NCBI GenBank assembly: GCA_017541885.1
Contig: JAFXYF010000004.1
Location: 1-64,000 of the forward strand
Reading direction: 5' to 3'
Origin: Bacilli bacterium
GTDB lineage: Bacteria; Bacillota_I; Bacilli_A; RF39; UBA660
Length of the DNA stretch: 64,000 nucleotides
Position numbers and translations under genes: made by a program
Shown here: one piece after another, positions 31,495-39,694 of the stretch
Layout of the letters: every line of letters starts with the position of its first letter
How positions within the stretch are numbered: position 1 is the stretch's first letter
The notes under the pieces: generated by a model
Databases searched by the model: none
Seen by the model: only the letters and a program-made list of their open reading frames with translations
What the model was told of the DNA's origin: nothing

Positions 31495-31887
31495 ATGGAA
31501 GAAATATTAGAGTTTTTAAAGAAAGCAGGATGCTTTTATTTCGCAACAGCAGAAGGAGATCAACCTAGAGTTAGACCATTTGGAGTTGTTGAAATATACA
31601 ATAATAGATTATATTTTTTAACTGGAAAAGGTAAGAATGTTACTAAACAGTTACATGAAAATAATAAGATAGAGATATGTGCAACAATTGGAGAAGAATG
31701 GATTCGTTTAGAAGGCACTATTATGATGGATGATGAAAGAGACGCAAAGAAATATTTCTTAGATAAAAATCCACAACTTAGAGGAATGTATAGTGAAGAT
31801 GATCAAAATACACAACTTCTTTATTTAGAGCATGGTAAAGCAACAATCTCATCTTTTACTAAGCCACCTAAAGAAATTAATTTTTAA
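31495..31887 (+). CDS. Pyridoxamine 5'-phosphate oxidase-fold flavin protein
   Basis: A 130-residue split-barrel protein. MEEILEFLKKAGCFYFATAE, QPRVRPFGVVEIYNNRLYF, KGKNVTKQLHENNKIEICA and WIRLEGTI are the usual PNPOx-like strands, and the FMN-binding Lys/Arg positions appear preserved. Such small proteins act as flavin reductases or redox proteins; the substrate is unknown. AGGAGG lies seven bases before the ATG. Confidence 0.85.
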   Translation: MEEILEFLKKAGCFYFATAEGDQPRVRPFGVVEIYNNRLYFLTGKGKNVTKQLHENNKIEICATIGEEWIRLEGTIMMDDERDAKKYFLDKNPQLRGMYSEDDQNTQLLYLEHGKATISSFTKPPKEINF

Positions 31888-31912
31888 ACAAGATTTAAAA
31901 TCTTGTTTTTTA
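31886..31912 (+). terminator. Intrinsic terminator
   Basis: Stem AAACAAGAT / ATCTTGTTT followed by T residues. Confidence 0.8.
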
Positions 31913-31951
31913 TTTTAAAAATATTTATAATGATATTAGGAGGGTAAGGTT

Positions 31952-32890
31952 ATGCCAAAGAAAAAAGAAGTAGAAGATACTGTTAATAAAAATGAAATTA
32001 AAAAGGAACTTATGGCCTATGTGGATACTGCATTAGAAGAGAGACTTGAAAAGGCGATTGATAGTAAAGTTAAGAAAGAAGTTATTGGTGAAGTAGAGAA
32101 GAATTATAAGAGAATTATAAGAGAGAAGAATCATAAAATATTTTGGAAGAATATATGGTTACTTATATTTATAATTATTATTTGTGCTCTTGTTTATCTA
32201 ATTTATAATACTCATTATTATGATTCATATGTTCATAAGATATTTCCTGTAAAAGATAAGGAAGAAGTAGTAGAGAAGAAAGATAATAATAAAGAAGTAG
32301 AAAAAGATAATGATACTGATAAAATATTAGATGTAGTAGAAGAACCTAATTTAGATGATTTAAAAGAGAAATATGCACCTTATATTGATTCATATATTTT
32401 ATCTGAAAAATCTATTTATATTGATTCTTTCTATAATGGAGAACTTACTACTGAAGTTAAGAATTATATTAGTTTGAATTCAATGAATTTTGATAAATTA
32501 CAAGTAGAAGAAGATTATAATTTAATTGATGGAACATTACTAAATAAAGTATGTTTAGAATTATTTAATAATTGTAAGAAAGAGTCATTTGATTATAATG
32601 GTAATAATGCAAGATACTTTAATAAATTAGATTCTTATGTAACTAATAGTATATTAGAGAGAGAAACTAGCTTAATTCAAAGAGATATTTTAGATATTAA
32701 AGAAGAGAAAGATACTGTTACTATTACTACTATTGAAGGAGTAGTTGCAGGAGACCAATTATATAAAGTAAGTCCTAATGAGTATGTAGGTGAATACTAT
32801 GGAGAAGGATTTATGAATTATCAAGATTCTTTAAATAAGATGATTTATACTTTTAAAAATAAGAAATTAGTTAGTATAGAAAAAGGATAA
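31952..32890 (+). CDS. Membrane-anchored extracytoplasmic protein, unknown function
   Basis: A 312-residue protein. The first 65 residues are a charged cytoplasmic helix (KKELMAYVDTALEERLEKAI); residues about 68-88 form one span (IWLLIFIIIICALVYLIY); a Lys/Glu/Asp linker follows, and the outside domain (about 130-312) contains ESFDYNGNNARYFNKLDSYV and YQDSLNKMIYTFKNKKLVS. Its general layout resembles the protein at 16837. GGAGGG precedes ATG. No family recognised; a terminator overlaps its stop. Confidence 0.65.
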   Translation: MPKKKEVEDTVNKNEIKKELMAYVDTALEERLEKAIDSKVKKEVIGEVEKNYKRIIREKNHKIFWKNIWLLIFIIIICALVYLIYNTHYYDSYVHKIFPVKDKEEVVEKKDNNKEVEKDNDTDKILDVVEEPNLDDLKEKYAPYIDSYILSEKSIYIDSFYNGELTTEVKNYISLNSMNFDKLQVEEDYNLIDGTLLNKVCLELFNNCKKESFDYNGNNARYFNKLDSYVTNSILERETSLIQRDILDIKEEKDTVTITTIEGVVAGDQLYKVSPNEYVGEYYGEGFMNYQDSLNKMIYTFKNKKLVSIEKG

Positions 32891-32907
32891 AACTATCCTT
32901 TTTTTTA
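32881..32907 (+). terminator. Intrinsic terminator overlapping stop codon
   Basis: Stem AAAAGGATA / TATCCTTTT with loop AAAC and eight T. Confidence 0.85.
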
Positions 32908-32913
32908 TTCAAA

Positions 32914-32934
32914 TGATATAATATTTTTAGGTGG
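32914..32934 (+). promoter_or_regulatory. Extended -10 promoter with SD at predicted +1
   Basis: TGATATAAT at 32914-32922, six bases, AGGTGG at 32929-32934, ATG 32939. Stop to start distance is 48 bases including the terminator. Confidence 0.7.
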
Positions 32935-32938
32935 TTAT

Positions 32939-34243
32939 ATGAATTTATTTGATTTAGATAATTCAACTGAATTTAAACCTTTAGCAGATAAAATGAGACC
33001 TATGAGTTTAGATGACTTTGTAGGTCAAGAAGATGTTGTTGGGAAAGATTCATCTATTCGTAAAATGATTGAATCTGATCAAATTTCTTCTATGATCTTT
33101 TGGGGACCTCCGGGAGTTGGTAAAACAACACTCGCAAAGATAATTGCTGAAAAAACTAAATCTAGTTTTCATGAATTATCTGCGGTTACTTCAGGAGTAA
33201 AAGAAGTAAAAGAAATATTTGAGATTGCTAAATACAATAAGAGTATGGGTAAAAAAACTATACTATTTGTAGATGAAATACATAGATTTAATAAAGCTCA
33301 ACAAGATGCATTTTTACCTTATGTAGAAAATGGTACTATTGTACTTATTGGGGCAACTACTGAGAATCCTTCTTTTGAAGTAAACTCCGCTTTACTTTCG
33401 AGAACAAAAGTATATGTACTTCATTCTTTAACAAATGAAAATATTTTAGAAGTATTACATAGAGCAATGTCTAAGGTATATCCAAATATTACTTTAGATG
33501 ATGACTCTTTTAATATAATTGCGAATATTAGTAATGGAGATGCTAGAAGTGCACTTAATACTTTAGAAAATGTTATTAATACAATTACTAGTAAAGGACA
33601 TAAGAAAAAGATTACTAAGAAAGATTTAGAGACTGTATTACATAGTAAAACATTTTTATATGATAAAAATGGAGAAGAACATTATAATTTAATATCTGCT
33701 CTTCATAAATCTATGAGAAATAGTGATCCTGATGCAGCACTTTATTATTTAGCAAGAATGTTAGAAGCTGGAGAAGATCCAAAATATATTGCGAGAAGAA
33801 TTGTTAGATTTGCATCTGAAGATATTGGTATGGCTAATACTAATGCTTTGGTACAAGCAGTATCTGCATATCAAGCAGTAACATTTATAGGAGTACCTGA
33901 ATGTAATGTTAATCTTGCGCAAGCAGTAGTTTATTTAAGTGTATCTCCTAAATCTAATTCGTTAGAAGTAGGTTATATGAAAGCAGCAGAAGATGCGATT
34001 AAAACAGCTAAAGAAAAAGTACCATTACATCTTAGAAATGCTGAGACTAAGTTAGATAAAGATTTAGGTTATGGAAAAGGTTATATGTATGCTCATGACT
34101 ATGGAGGACTTACTCCAATGGAGTGTTTACCTGAAGTATTAAAGGGTAGAAAGTACTATGAACCTACTGATCATGGAAATGAAAAGAATGTACAAGCTAT
34201 ATTAAAAGATATAGAAAAAAGAAAGAAAAATATGAAAATATAG
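32939..34243 (+). CDS. rarA: Replication-associated recombination protein A (RarA/MgsA)
   Basis: AAA+ ATPase acting at stalled replication forks. PLADKMRPMSLDDFVGQEDV is the family start; Walker A is GPPGVGKTTLAKIIA; Walker B is ILFVDEIHRFNKAQQDAFLP; sensor 1 is GATTENPSFEVNSALLSRT. The C-terminal tetramerisation domain includes LIKSM-type HKSMRNSDPDAALYYLARML, EDIGMA and LGYGKGYMYAHDYGG. Length 434 fits. AGGTGG precedes ATG 32939. Confidence 0.96.
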   Translation: MNLFDLDNSTEFKPLADKMRPMSLDDFVGQEDVVGKDSSIRKMIESDQISSMIFWGPPGVGKTTLAKIIAEKTKSSFHELSAVTSGVKEVKEIFEIAKYNKSMGKKTILFVDEIHRFNKAQQDAFLPYVENGTIVLIGATTENPSFEVNSALLSRTKVYVLHSLTNENILEVLHRAMSKVYPNITLDDDSFNIIANISNGDARSALNTLENVINTITSKGHKKKITKKDLETVLHSKTFLYDKNGEEHYNLISALHKSMRNSDPDAALYYLARMLEAGEDPKYIARRIVRFASEDIGMANTNALVQAVSAYQAVTFIGVPECNVNLAQAVVYLSVSPKSNSLEVGYMKAAEDAIKTAKEKVPLHLRNAETKLDKDLGYGKGYMYAHDYGGLTPMECLPEVLKGRKYYEPTDHGNEKNVQAILKDIEKRKKNMKI

Positions 34244-34268
34244 AAAACCTTTTTAGGTTTTCTTTTTT
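34242..34268 (+). terminator. Intrinsic terminator of rarA
   Basis: Stem AGAAAACCT / AGGTTTTCT with loop TTTT and a T-run. Confidence 0.87.
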
Positions 34269-34269
34269 A

Positions 34270-34278
34270 TGTTATAAT
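34270..34278 (+). promoter_or_regulatory. Extended -10 promoter for gene at 34303
   Basis: TGTTATAAT one base after the terminator's T-run. Confidence 0.6.
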
Positions 34279-34302
34279 TTTTATATAAGATTGGGGGAAT
34301 CT

Positions 34303-34803
34303 ATGAATTACAAGGACTTAAAGAAAAAATTAGCTGCATTAGGTATTGCTGTTGCGATTGGTACTACATACTGTGCAGTAGATACGAACTATACACCTCA
34401 CTATGAAATATTAAGTGAAAGTGAGGCTTTTGCAGAGTGTCCTTGTGGTTTAATCTATATTGGTGATAAAGAGTTTTTAGAGACTATTCCTAAAGGTGAT
34501 AGAGTAATCTTAATAGAAGATCAAAGATTTAGTAAAGATGATCCTAATATGAAAATATATAATTCTTGTAGTATATGTGATAAGAATGATAGAAATGATA
34601 TACTAGAAGTAATACAAGAATATGAAAGACTTAATCCTAGTCCATGGGAAAGAAGTATAGAATCTATGAGACTAGAATGGTATTTTCATAATTTATCTTA
34701 TGATTGTAGTTATAAACAAAATAGAACAGAAGATGTAGATTTAGATAATTTAGATGAAGAAAAGTATGATAATAAAGTACTTAGAAAGATACTTAAAATA
34801 TAG
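34303..34803 (+). CDS. Hypothetical secreted or membrane-anchored Cys-rich protein
   Basis: A 166-residue protein from ATG 34303, after TTGGGGGA. The N-terminus (KKKLAALGIAVAIGTTYCAV) is a short signal-like hydrophobic segment. Further on are ECPCGLIYIGDKEFLE, SCSICDKND and LSYDCSYKQNRTEDVDLDN, so cysteines occur in close pairs and could bind metal or form disulphides. No family recognised. Nine bases separate it from the transglutaminase-like gene, so the two are probably one operon. Confidence 0.6.
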   Translation: MNYKDLKKKLAALGIAVAIGTTYCAVDTNYTPHYEILSESEAFAECPCGLIYIGDKEFLETIPKGDRVILIEDQRFSKDDPNMKIYNSCSICDKNDRNDILEVIQEYERLNPSPWERSIESMRLEWYFHNLSYDCSYKQNRTEDVDLDNLDEEKYDNKVLRKILKI

Positions 34804-34811
34804 GAGTAATT

Positions 34812-35678
34812 ATGGGGTTTTTTAAAGAACATAAATTTATTGGTTCAATTATTTTATTCATAATAGTTTATGGAATTTTTATTATGATTAGAAATAATAA
34901 TGTAGATATTCATAATGTTAATTCTTTATATAAGAGTGATGAAAGAATCTATAAAGAAGAACTTGGAGAAGATGATAAGAAAATGTATGACTTGATATTA
35001 GAAGGTGCATTAAAACATCAAGTATACTTTAATATAGATATGGATGAATTTCATTGCTACGACTATGAAGATTGTGCAGATATTATTAATTATGCTAATG
35101 AAGCAATAATGGTAGATCATCCAGAACTTATGAATTATGGTGGATATTCATGGCAATATAATAATGGTAAATTTAGATTGTTTTTAAAACCATCTTATTA
35201 TTTATCTTTAAAAGATTATTATGGAGTATGGAGAATTGAATCTATTCTAAATAAAATAGAAAAAGAAACTAAGAATATGACTGATAAACAAAAAATTATA
35301 TATGTATATAATTGGATGGGTAGTCATAATGACTATGATTATTACTTTACTTTTGCATCAAAGAATCAATCTATTTATAGTGTCTTTATAAAGAAGAATG
35401 CAGTATGTGCAGGGTTTGCGAAAGCTAGTCAAATAATATTCCAAAGAATTGGAATAGAGTCATATATTGTGAATGGTTCTTCAGAGGATTATCATATGTG
35501 GAATATTGTTAAATATAATGATAAATATTACTATTATGATTCTACTGTAGCGGTAGGATATAAGAAGAGTAGTGAACATTACTATGATGGATTAAGACAA
35601 GAAACTATGAAAGGATATAGTGCATTTCATCCTAATTGGTATCCTAAAATTGAAGAAACAAATATGTTTGCTGAATAA
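34812..35678 (+). CDS. Membrane-anchored transglutaminase-like protein
   Basis: A 288-residue protein with one N-terminal span (IGSIILFIIVYGIFIMI) and an outside transglutaminase/protease core. The Cys-His-Asp triad is visible: Cys in KKNAVCAGFAKASQIIF, His in EDYHMWNIVKYNDKYY, and Asp in YYDST. The preceding KIIYVYNWMGSHNDYDY is typical of the family's N-terminal helix. It may crosslink or cleave surface proteins, and could act on the cell-surface matrix. Ribosome site GGAGTAA precedes the ATG. Confidence 0.8.
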   Translation: MGFFKEHKFIGSIILFIIVYGIFIMIRNNNVDIHNVNSLYKSDERIYKEELGEDDKKMYDLILEGALKHQVYFNIDMDEFHCYDYEDCADIINYANEAIMVDHPELMNYGGYSWQYNNGKFRLFLKPSYYLSLKDYYGVWRIESILNKIEKETKNMTDKQKIIYVYNWMGSHNDYDYYFTFASKNQSIYSVFIKKNAVCAGFAKASQIIFQRIGIESYIVNGSSEDYHMWNIVKYNDKYYYYDSTVAVGYKKSSEHYYDGLRQETMKGYSAFHPNWYPKIEETNMFAE

Positions 35679-35706
35679 AAAAACGACATTTTTAAATGTC
35701 GTTTTT
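35677..35706. terminator. Bidirectional terminator
   Basis: Stem ACGACATTT / AAATGTCGT flanked by A-run and T-run between converging genes. Confidence 0.88.
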
Positions 35707-36297
35707 AAATAGTCCAATAATTAAATCTACTACTAAATCAGTCATTTTATCATAATCCATTTTTTTATGTTTATGATAGATTACTTCATGACATAGATTA
35801 TCTATTAATCCCATAGAAATATGTACTTTTTCTTGAAGATTATTATCTTTAAATCCATTATTTAATAAATATTTTGTAACTCTATCAGTTGACTCTAATT
35901 CTTTTTTGTAGAAGTACTCTGCAACATCACTATCTGAGTGAACCATTGCGGTTATTTCTTCATGAGCAACTTTTGATATCTTATGATTATTAATATACTC
36001 TTTAATCATAGATTTCATAGTATTTTCAAAATCTTTTTTAAGATCTACTTTTTCAATTCTAATGATAGGAAAGAAGATATCTTCTCCATATTTTTCAAGT
36101 CCTGCGATTAGAATATCATGTTTATCTTTGAAGTATTGATATATTATACCAGTTGAAACATTTGCTTCTTTTGCAATCTCTGCAGTATTAGTATTATGAT
36201 AACCAACTTCACATATACACTTGAAGCCTGCGTCAATAATACTTTCTTTCTTTAGGATTGCTCTCTGTTGTTTTGGCTCTCTTACATCATACTCCAT
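35692..36297 (-). CDS. TetR-family transcriptional regulator
   Basis: A 201-residue repressor-type regulator. The N-terminal helix-turn-helix is IIDAGFKCICEVGYHNTNTA, EIAKEANVSTGIIYQYFKDK, standard for TetR. The C-terminal ligand/dimer domain is divergent (EEITAMVHSDSDVAEYFYKK). GAGGTGAT precedes the ATG. The inverted repeat overlapping its own -10 suggests autoregulation; the downstream glycosyltransferase on the same strand is transcribed separately, so other targets are unknown. Confidence 0.9.
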   Translation of the reverse strand: MEYDVREPKQQRAILKKESIIDAGFKCICEVGYHNTNTAEIAKEANVSTGIIYQYFKDKHDILIAGLEKYGEDIFFPIIRIEKVDLKKDFENTMKSMIKEYINNHKISKVAHEEITAMVHSDSDVAEYFYKKELESTDRVTKYLLNNGFKDNNLQEKVHISMGLIDNLCHEVIYHKHKKMDYDKMTDLVVDLIIGLFKNDI

Positions 36298-36309
36298 ATT
36301 ATCACCTCA

Positions 36310-36330
36310 GTTATAAAAGTTATTATAACA
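36310..36330 (-). promoter_or_regulatory. TetR promoter with overlapping operator-like inverted repeat
   Basis: The minus-strand extended -10 TGTTATAAT covers 36322-36330. GTTATAA (36310-36316) and TTATAAC (36323-36329) form a perfect 7-base inverted repeat with a 6-base centre, overlapping the -10, a good operator candidate. Confidence 0.55.
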
Positions 36331-36335
36331 TAAAA

Positions 36336-36366
36336 TAAAAAAAAGATAATATTTATTATCTTTTTT
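36336..36366 (-). terminator. Intrinsic terminator of glycosyltransferase gene
   Basis: Stem GATAAT / ATTATC with loop ATTT, flanked by A-run and T-run; adjoins the stop codon of the minus-strand gene. Confidence 0.75.
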
Positions 36367-37795
36367 ATTTTATTAGTAAATCTTTATAACCTTCATACAT
36401 CTCAGGTGATAAGTTATTAGTTGTTTTCTTATGTTGATCTTTTACTATTTGTAATACAACTTCTCTTAATTTTTCTTTATTATCATCTTCAAAATATTCA
36501 AATGGAATAATGAATCCTTGATCTTCATCAATCTTCATTTCTTTGTAACAATCAAGTGGAGTAAGTATTACTTTAGTATTTAATGATAAAGCTTCCATTA
36601 CTGAATAACTACAAGCTTCACTATCACTTAATTGAACGAAGTAGTCTGCATCATTTATATAAGGTAGTGCATTTTGAACTGATCTTCTATAAATTACTCC
36701 CCCATAAACACTTTCTGGTGGATAAGGATTAGTATCAGTAAAAACATTCCATGTATAAGGTACTCCTTCTTCATCTAAAATCTTAGATATTTTATGAATT
36801 CTTTCACCTTTCTTAATAGGATCATTTCTTTGAGCAGAAACTAATTTTAAGTGAGGTAATACATCATTTGGATCTATTTTAATTGGATTCATAATATGTT
36901 CAAAATGATCAGTAGGGAAGTAACCTTCAGCTTTTTTAGCACTTATTTCAGATACTCCAATATACTTAGTATAATTATCATATTTATATTTTCTTGAATG
37001 AGGATAATCTGACATATTTCCATGAATAAATAAATAGTTTTCTCCATTTACTAAAAGATCTTTAGGATAATAATAAGTAGAGTATGTTACAAATAATTTA
37101 TCACATAAATAAAGTGTGCTTTTATCTCTTTCTATCATTTCAAAATACTTAGATAATGCTACTCTTGTAGGTTCATATATTTTGTCATATATAATTGTCA
37201 TTTTATAATCATTACTAAAACATCTACCTATGTTTTTAAGCCATGTGATATAGCCATTAAATTGACCATTAATATAATTACCTAAATAGAATACATTACT
37301 TCTTTTTTCTAGCTTTTTTTCATCTGTATAGATAAAGTCTGTTACTAATTGTTCAGATGGTTTATGATTATAAATTGGTTCTCTAATAAAATTAACATAA
37401 TAGAATAGGGAATCTACATATTCATTTGATTTATCATTTGATTCTAATAATTCAATTAGTTTTTCTTTTTTCCACAAGTAACACCAAATATAATCTCCAA
37501 CATAAGGTTTCTTTTGAATTTCAGGTTCTTCAAGTACTTCTGTAGATAAAATTTTTCCATCTATTTCAATTGTATAATTTAAGAAACATACATCAAACTC
37601 TGTTTCACTAATAGATAAGATTTTTTCAAAATATGTTTCTTTAATATTTTCAAAGTTTTTAATAAAATTAATATATTTACCTTTAGCATTTTTAATGTCT
37701 TCTAAAATAGTATCTTTATTATATTTAATAAACTCTATTTTATCTTCATAATTATCTAATTCCCCTTTTATTAAGAAGGTTGTGATATTAGCCAT
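36365..37795 (-). CDS. Glycosyltransferase (GT4-like C-terminal domain)
   Basis: A 476-residue cytoplasmic glycosyltransferase. The C-terminal half looks GT-B: LPHLKLVSAQRNDPIKKGER, then WNVFTDTNPYPPESVYGGVI and YINDADYFVQLSDSEACSYS, VMEALSLNTKVILTPLDCYK, the donor-binding region with a Glu in SEACSYSVMEAL. The N-terminal 150 residues are unusual for the family (FLIKGELDNYEDKIEFIKYN) and may act as an acceptor or partner domain. It probably builds a surface polysaccharide or glycosylates proteins; GtrA lies nearby. Confidence 0.78.
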   Translation of the reverse strand: MANITTFLIKGELDNYEDKIEFIKYNKDTILEDIKNAKGKYINFIKNFENIKETYFEKILSISETEFDVCFLNYTIEIDGKILSTEVLEEPEIQKKPYVGDYIWCYLWKKEKLIELLESNDKSNEYVDSLFYYVNFIREPIYNHKPSEQLVTDFIYTDEKKLEKRSNVFYLGNYINGQFNGYITWLKNIGRCFSNDYKMTIIYDKIYEPTRVALSKYFEMIERDKSTLYLCDKLFVTYSTYYYPKDLLVNGENYLFIHGNMSDYPHSRKYKYDNYTKYIGVSEISAKKAEGYFPTDHFEHIMNPIKIDPNDVLPHLKLVSAQRNDPIKKGERIHKISKILDEEGVPYTWNVFTDTNPYPPESVYGGVIYRRSVQNALPYINDADYFVQLSDSEACSYSVMEALSLNTKVILTPLDCYKEMKIDEDQGFIIPFEYFEDDNKEKLREVVLQIVKDQHKKTTNNLSPEMYEGYKDLLIK

Positions 37796-37856
37796 ATTAT
37801 CATACTCCCTATGATATTATTATACATTATTTTTTATATAAAAAAACTATTATTTT

Positions 37857-37865
37857 TGATATAAT
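37857..37865 (+). promoter_or_regulatory. Extended -10 promoter for gene at 37889
   Basis: TGATATAAT; AGGAGG follows 11 bases later. Confidence 0.55.
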
Positions 37866-37888
37866 AATTTATGAATAGGAGGAATATT

Positions 37889-38521
37889 ATGAAATTAACT
37901 AAAGCAGATAAAGCTGCTATTCAAAGCGGAGATTCTAATTATTTATGTAATAAAGGTATTAGATATTATCATGATCAAGATTATGAAGTAGCACTTGAAT
38001 ATTTCCATTTAGCAGGATCTATGGGAAACTCAAAAGCAATTGGAAATATTGGAGTTTGTTATATGTATGGAGAAGGAGTACCAGCAGAAGTTGATATTGC
38101 ACTATCTTATTTTAAGATTGCAATGGAACTAAGAGACGTAGATGCTTTCTATGAATTAGGTAAAATATACTGTGATGGAATAGGTGTTGAAAAAGACAAA
38201 GAACTTGGAGTATATTACTATGAAAATGCTCTTGCAGAATTAATTAATAATTATTCATTACAAGATCAATTATTGCATCCAGGATTATTTGCAAGACTTG
38301 CTGAAGAAAAACTTCCAGGTGGAGGAATGAGTGAGAATGTATCAACATCTTATAAGTATTTATTAGTTGCAAATATGGGTTATCAATTAGCAATAGATGA
38401 TGGTAAATATTACTATCAAAATGATTTAGAAGAGATTAAAGATAAAATGAATAATGCAATATACGATGAAGTAAGAAATGCAGTTAAAAAAGATTTTAAA
38501 GAAGAATATGGAATTAAGTAA
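37889..38521 (+). CDS. Sel1-like repeat protein
   Basis: A 210-residue cytoplasmic protein starting at ATG 37889 after AGGAGG. Residues about 20-120 contain Sel1/TPR-like alpha-alpha repeats (EVALEYFHLAGSMGNSKAIG, NIGVCYMYGEGVPAEVDIAL, ALYELGKI-type FYELGKIYCDGIGVEKDKEL). Sel1 repeats mediate protein contacts in signalling or stress. No signal peptide. The HD-domain gene starts two bases after its stop. Confidence 0.82.
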   Translation: MKLTKADKAAIQSGDSNYLCNKGIRYYHDQDYEVALEYFHLAGSMGNSKAIGNIGVCYMYGEGVPAEVDIALSYFKIAMELRDVDAFYELGKIYCDGIGVEKDKELGVYYYENALAELINNYSLQDQLLHPGLFARLAEEKLPGGGMSENVSTSYKYLLVANMGYQLAIDDGKYYYQNDLEEIKDKMNNAIYDEVRNAVKKDFKEEYGIK

Positions 38522-38522
38522 T

Positions 38523-39101
38523 ATGGATAATATTGTTAAAAAAGTAGAAGAAATTATTAAAAGAGATTCTTTATCTTATCAGGAACAAGCGGTTGATCAT
38601 TATGACTTTTGGGGAGAACATATTAAGTATGTTTATAATGAAGCAATTGCTTTAGCAGAAAAGTATAAAGCAGATTCTGAAATTGTAAGATTAGGTGCTT
38701 TACTTCATGATATAGCTCTTGTTAGAAAAGTAGGGGATAGAGAGAATCATCATACAAATGGAAGAATTATTGCTGAAGAAATTCTTACTGAATTAAAGTA
38801 TCCTGAAGATAAAAAAGTAAAAGTATTAGGCTGTGTAGAACACCATCGTAGTAGTAAGAATGCAATGAACTTGGAAGAGTTATGTGTAGCTGATGCTGAT
38901 ATCTTAGCGCACTTTGATAATATTCCAATGTTATTTCATTCAATGTTTACAAGAAAAGGTGTTTCACTTAAAGACTCAAGAGATTATATGAGAGAAACAT
39001 TTAAGAAAGACTTTCAAGATTTAAGTGAACATACTAAAAAAGAATTTAAGGGTAGATACAAAGAAATATGTAAAACAGTTTTAGGTGATGAATATGAGTA
39101 A
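38523..39101 (+). CDS. HD-domain phosphohydrolase
   Basis: A 192-residue enzyme. ATG 38523 is chosen one base after the preceding stop, because it begins the conserved MDNIVKKVEEIIKRD helix. LGALLHDIALVRKVGDRENH gives the HD dyad; H in YDFWGEHIKYV and HHRSSKN are further metal ligands; the second D is in VADADILAHFD. The family hydrolyses nucleotides or related phosphates. The gene overlaps the next start by eight bases. Confidence 0.85.
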   Translation: MDNIVKKVEEIIKRDSLSYQEQAVDHYDFWGEHIKYVYNEAIALAEKYKADSEIVRLGALLHDIALVRKVGDRENHHTNGRIIAEEILTELKYPEDKKVKVLGCVEHHRSSKNAMNLEELCVADADILAHFDNIPMLFHSMFTRKGVSLKDSRDYMRETFKKDFQDLSEHTKKEFKGRYKEICKTVLGDEYE

Positions 39102-39600
39102 CAAAATGAAAATAAAAGTAAAAAAAGAAAAAGAGAAAAAGGTAGTAGAAAAACCAGATGAACTTACATTAATGGTAAGAGAGAGTTTAGGTAGTATGGG
39201 TAGGAAGGTTGCTCCAGGACAAGAGCAAATGTTAGTAACTATTTTAAAATCTTTCTTAGTAGGTGGAATATCTACAATAGTTGATGTAATTATTTATTTC
39301 ATTCTTTATCACTTTGTAAAATTAGATCCAATGATTGCTAATGCAATATCTTTTGTAATTATCTTAATATTTAGTTACTTTATGAGTAATAAGTATGTAT
39401 TTGATAAGAATAATAAAAAACAAATGGTTAAAGAATTATTTATTTTATACTTCTTAGGATTAATACTTACTGAAGGTATTATCTTTGGATTAGTTACTAC
39501 AATATCTTGGAATCCATTACTAGTTAAGATAATTGCAGTAGTTTTAGTAATAATTATGAAATTCTTAGTTAAAAGATTTATATTAAATAAAAAGCACTAA
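39094..39600 (+). CDS. GtrA-family membrane protein
   Basis: A 168-residue protein. ATG 39094 is supported by AGGTGAT at 39083-39089 and overlaps the end of the HD gene. After a 45-residue Lys-rich cytoplasmic part come four spans with FLVGGISTIVDVIIYFILYH and ISFVIILIFSYFMSNKYVFD, matching GtrA (N-x-x-F-x-F-like NKYVFD motif). GtrA proteins are thought to flip or deliver lipid-linked sugars, fitting the nearby glycosyltransferase. Confidence 0.88.
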   Translation: MSNKMKIKVKKEKEKKVVEKPDELTLMVRESLGSMGRKVAPGQEQMLVTILKSFLVGGISTIVDVIIYFILYHFVKLDPMIANAISFVIILIFSYFMSNKYVFDKNNKKQMVKELFILYFLGLILTEGIIFGLVTTISWNPLLVKIIAVVLVIIMKFLVKRFILNKKH

Positions 39601-39614
39601 AAAGTGCTTTTTTT
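39591..39614 (+). terminator. Intrinsic terminator of gtrA-like gene
   Basis: Stem AAAGCACT / AGTGCTTT with loop AAAA and a T-run; overlaps the stop codon. Confidence 0.85.
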
Positions 39615-39671
39615 ATGTGTAAAGTCTTGTTTTTATATGGCTATTTTGTTGAAGACTATTATGATAAATTA

Positions 39672-39688
39672 TATAATTATAATAGGAG
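39672..39688 (+). promoter_or_regulatory. -10 with SD at predicted +1, first repeat-protein gene
   Basis: TATAAT at 39672-39677, six bases (TATAAT again), AGGAG at 39684-39688, ATG 39695. Confidence 0.6.
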
Positions 39689-39694
39689 AATAAT

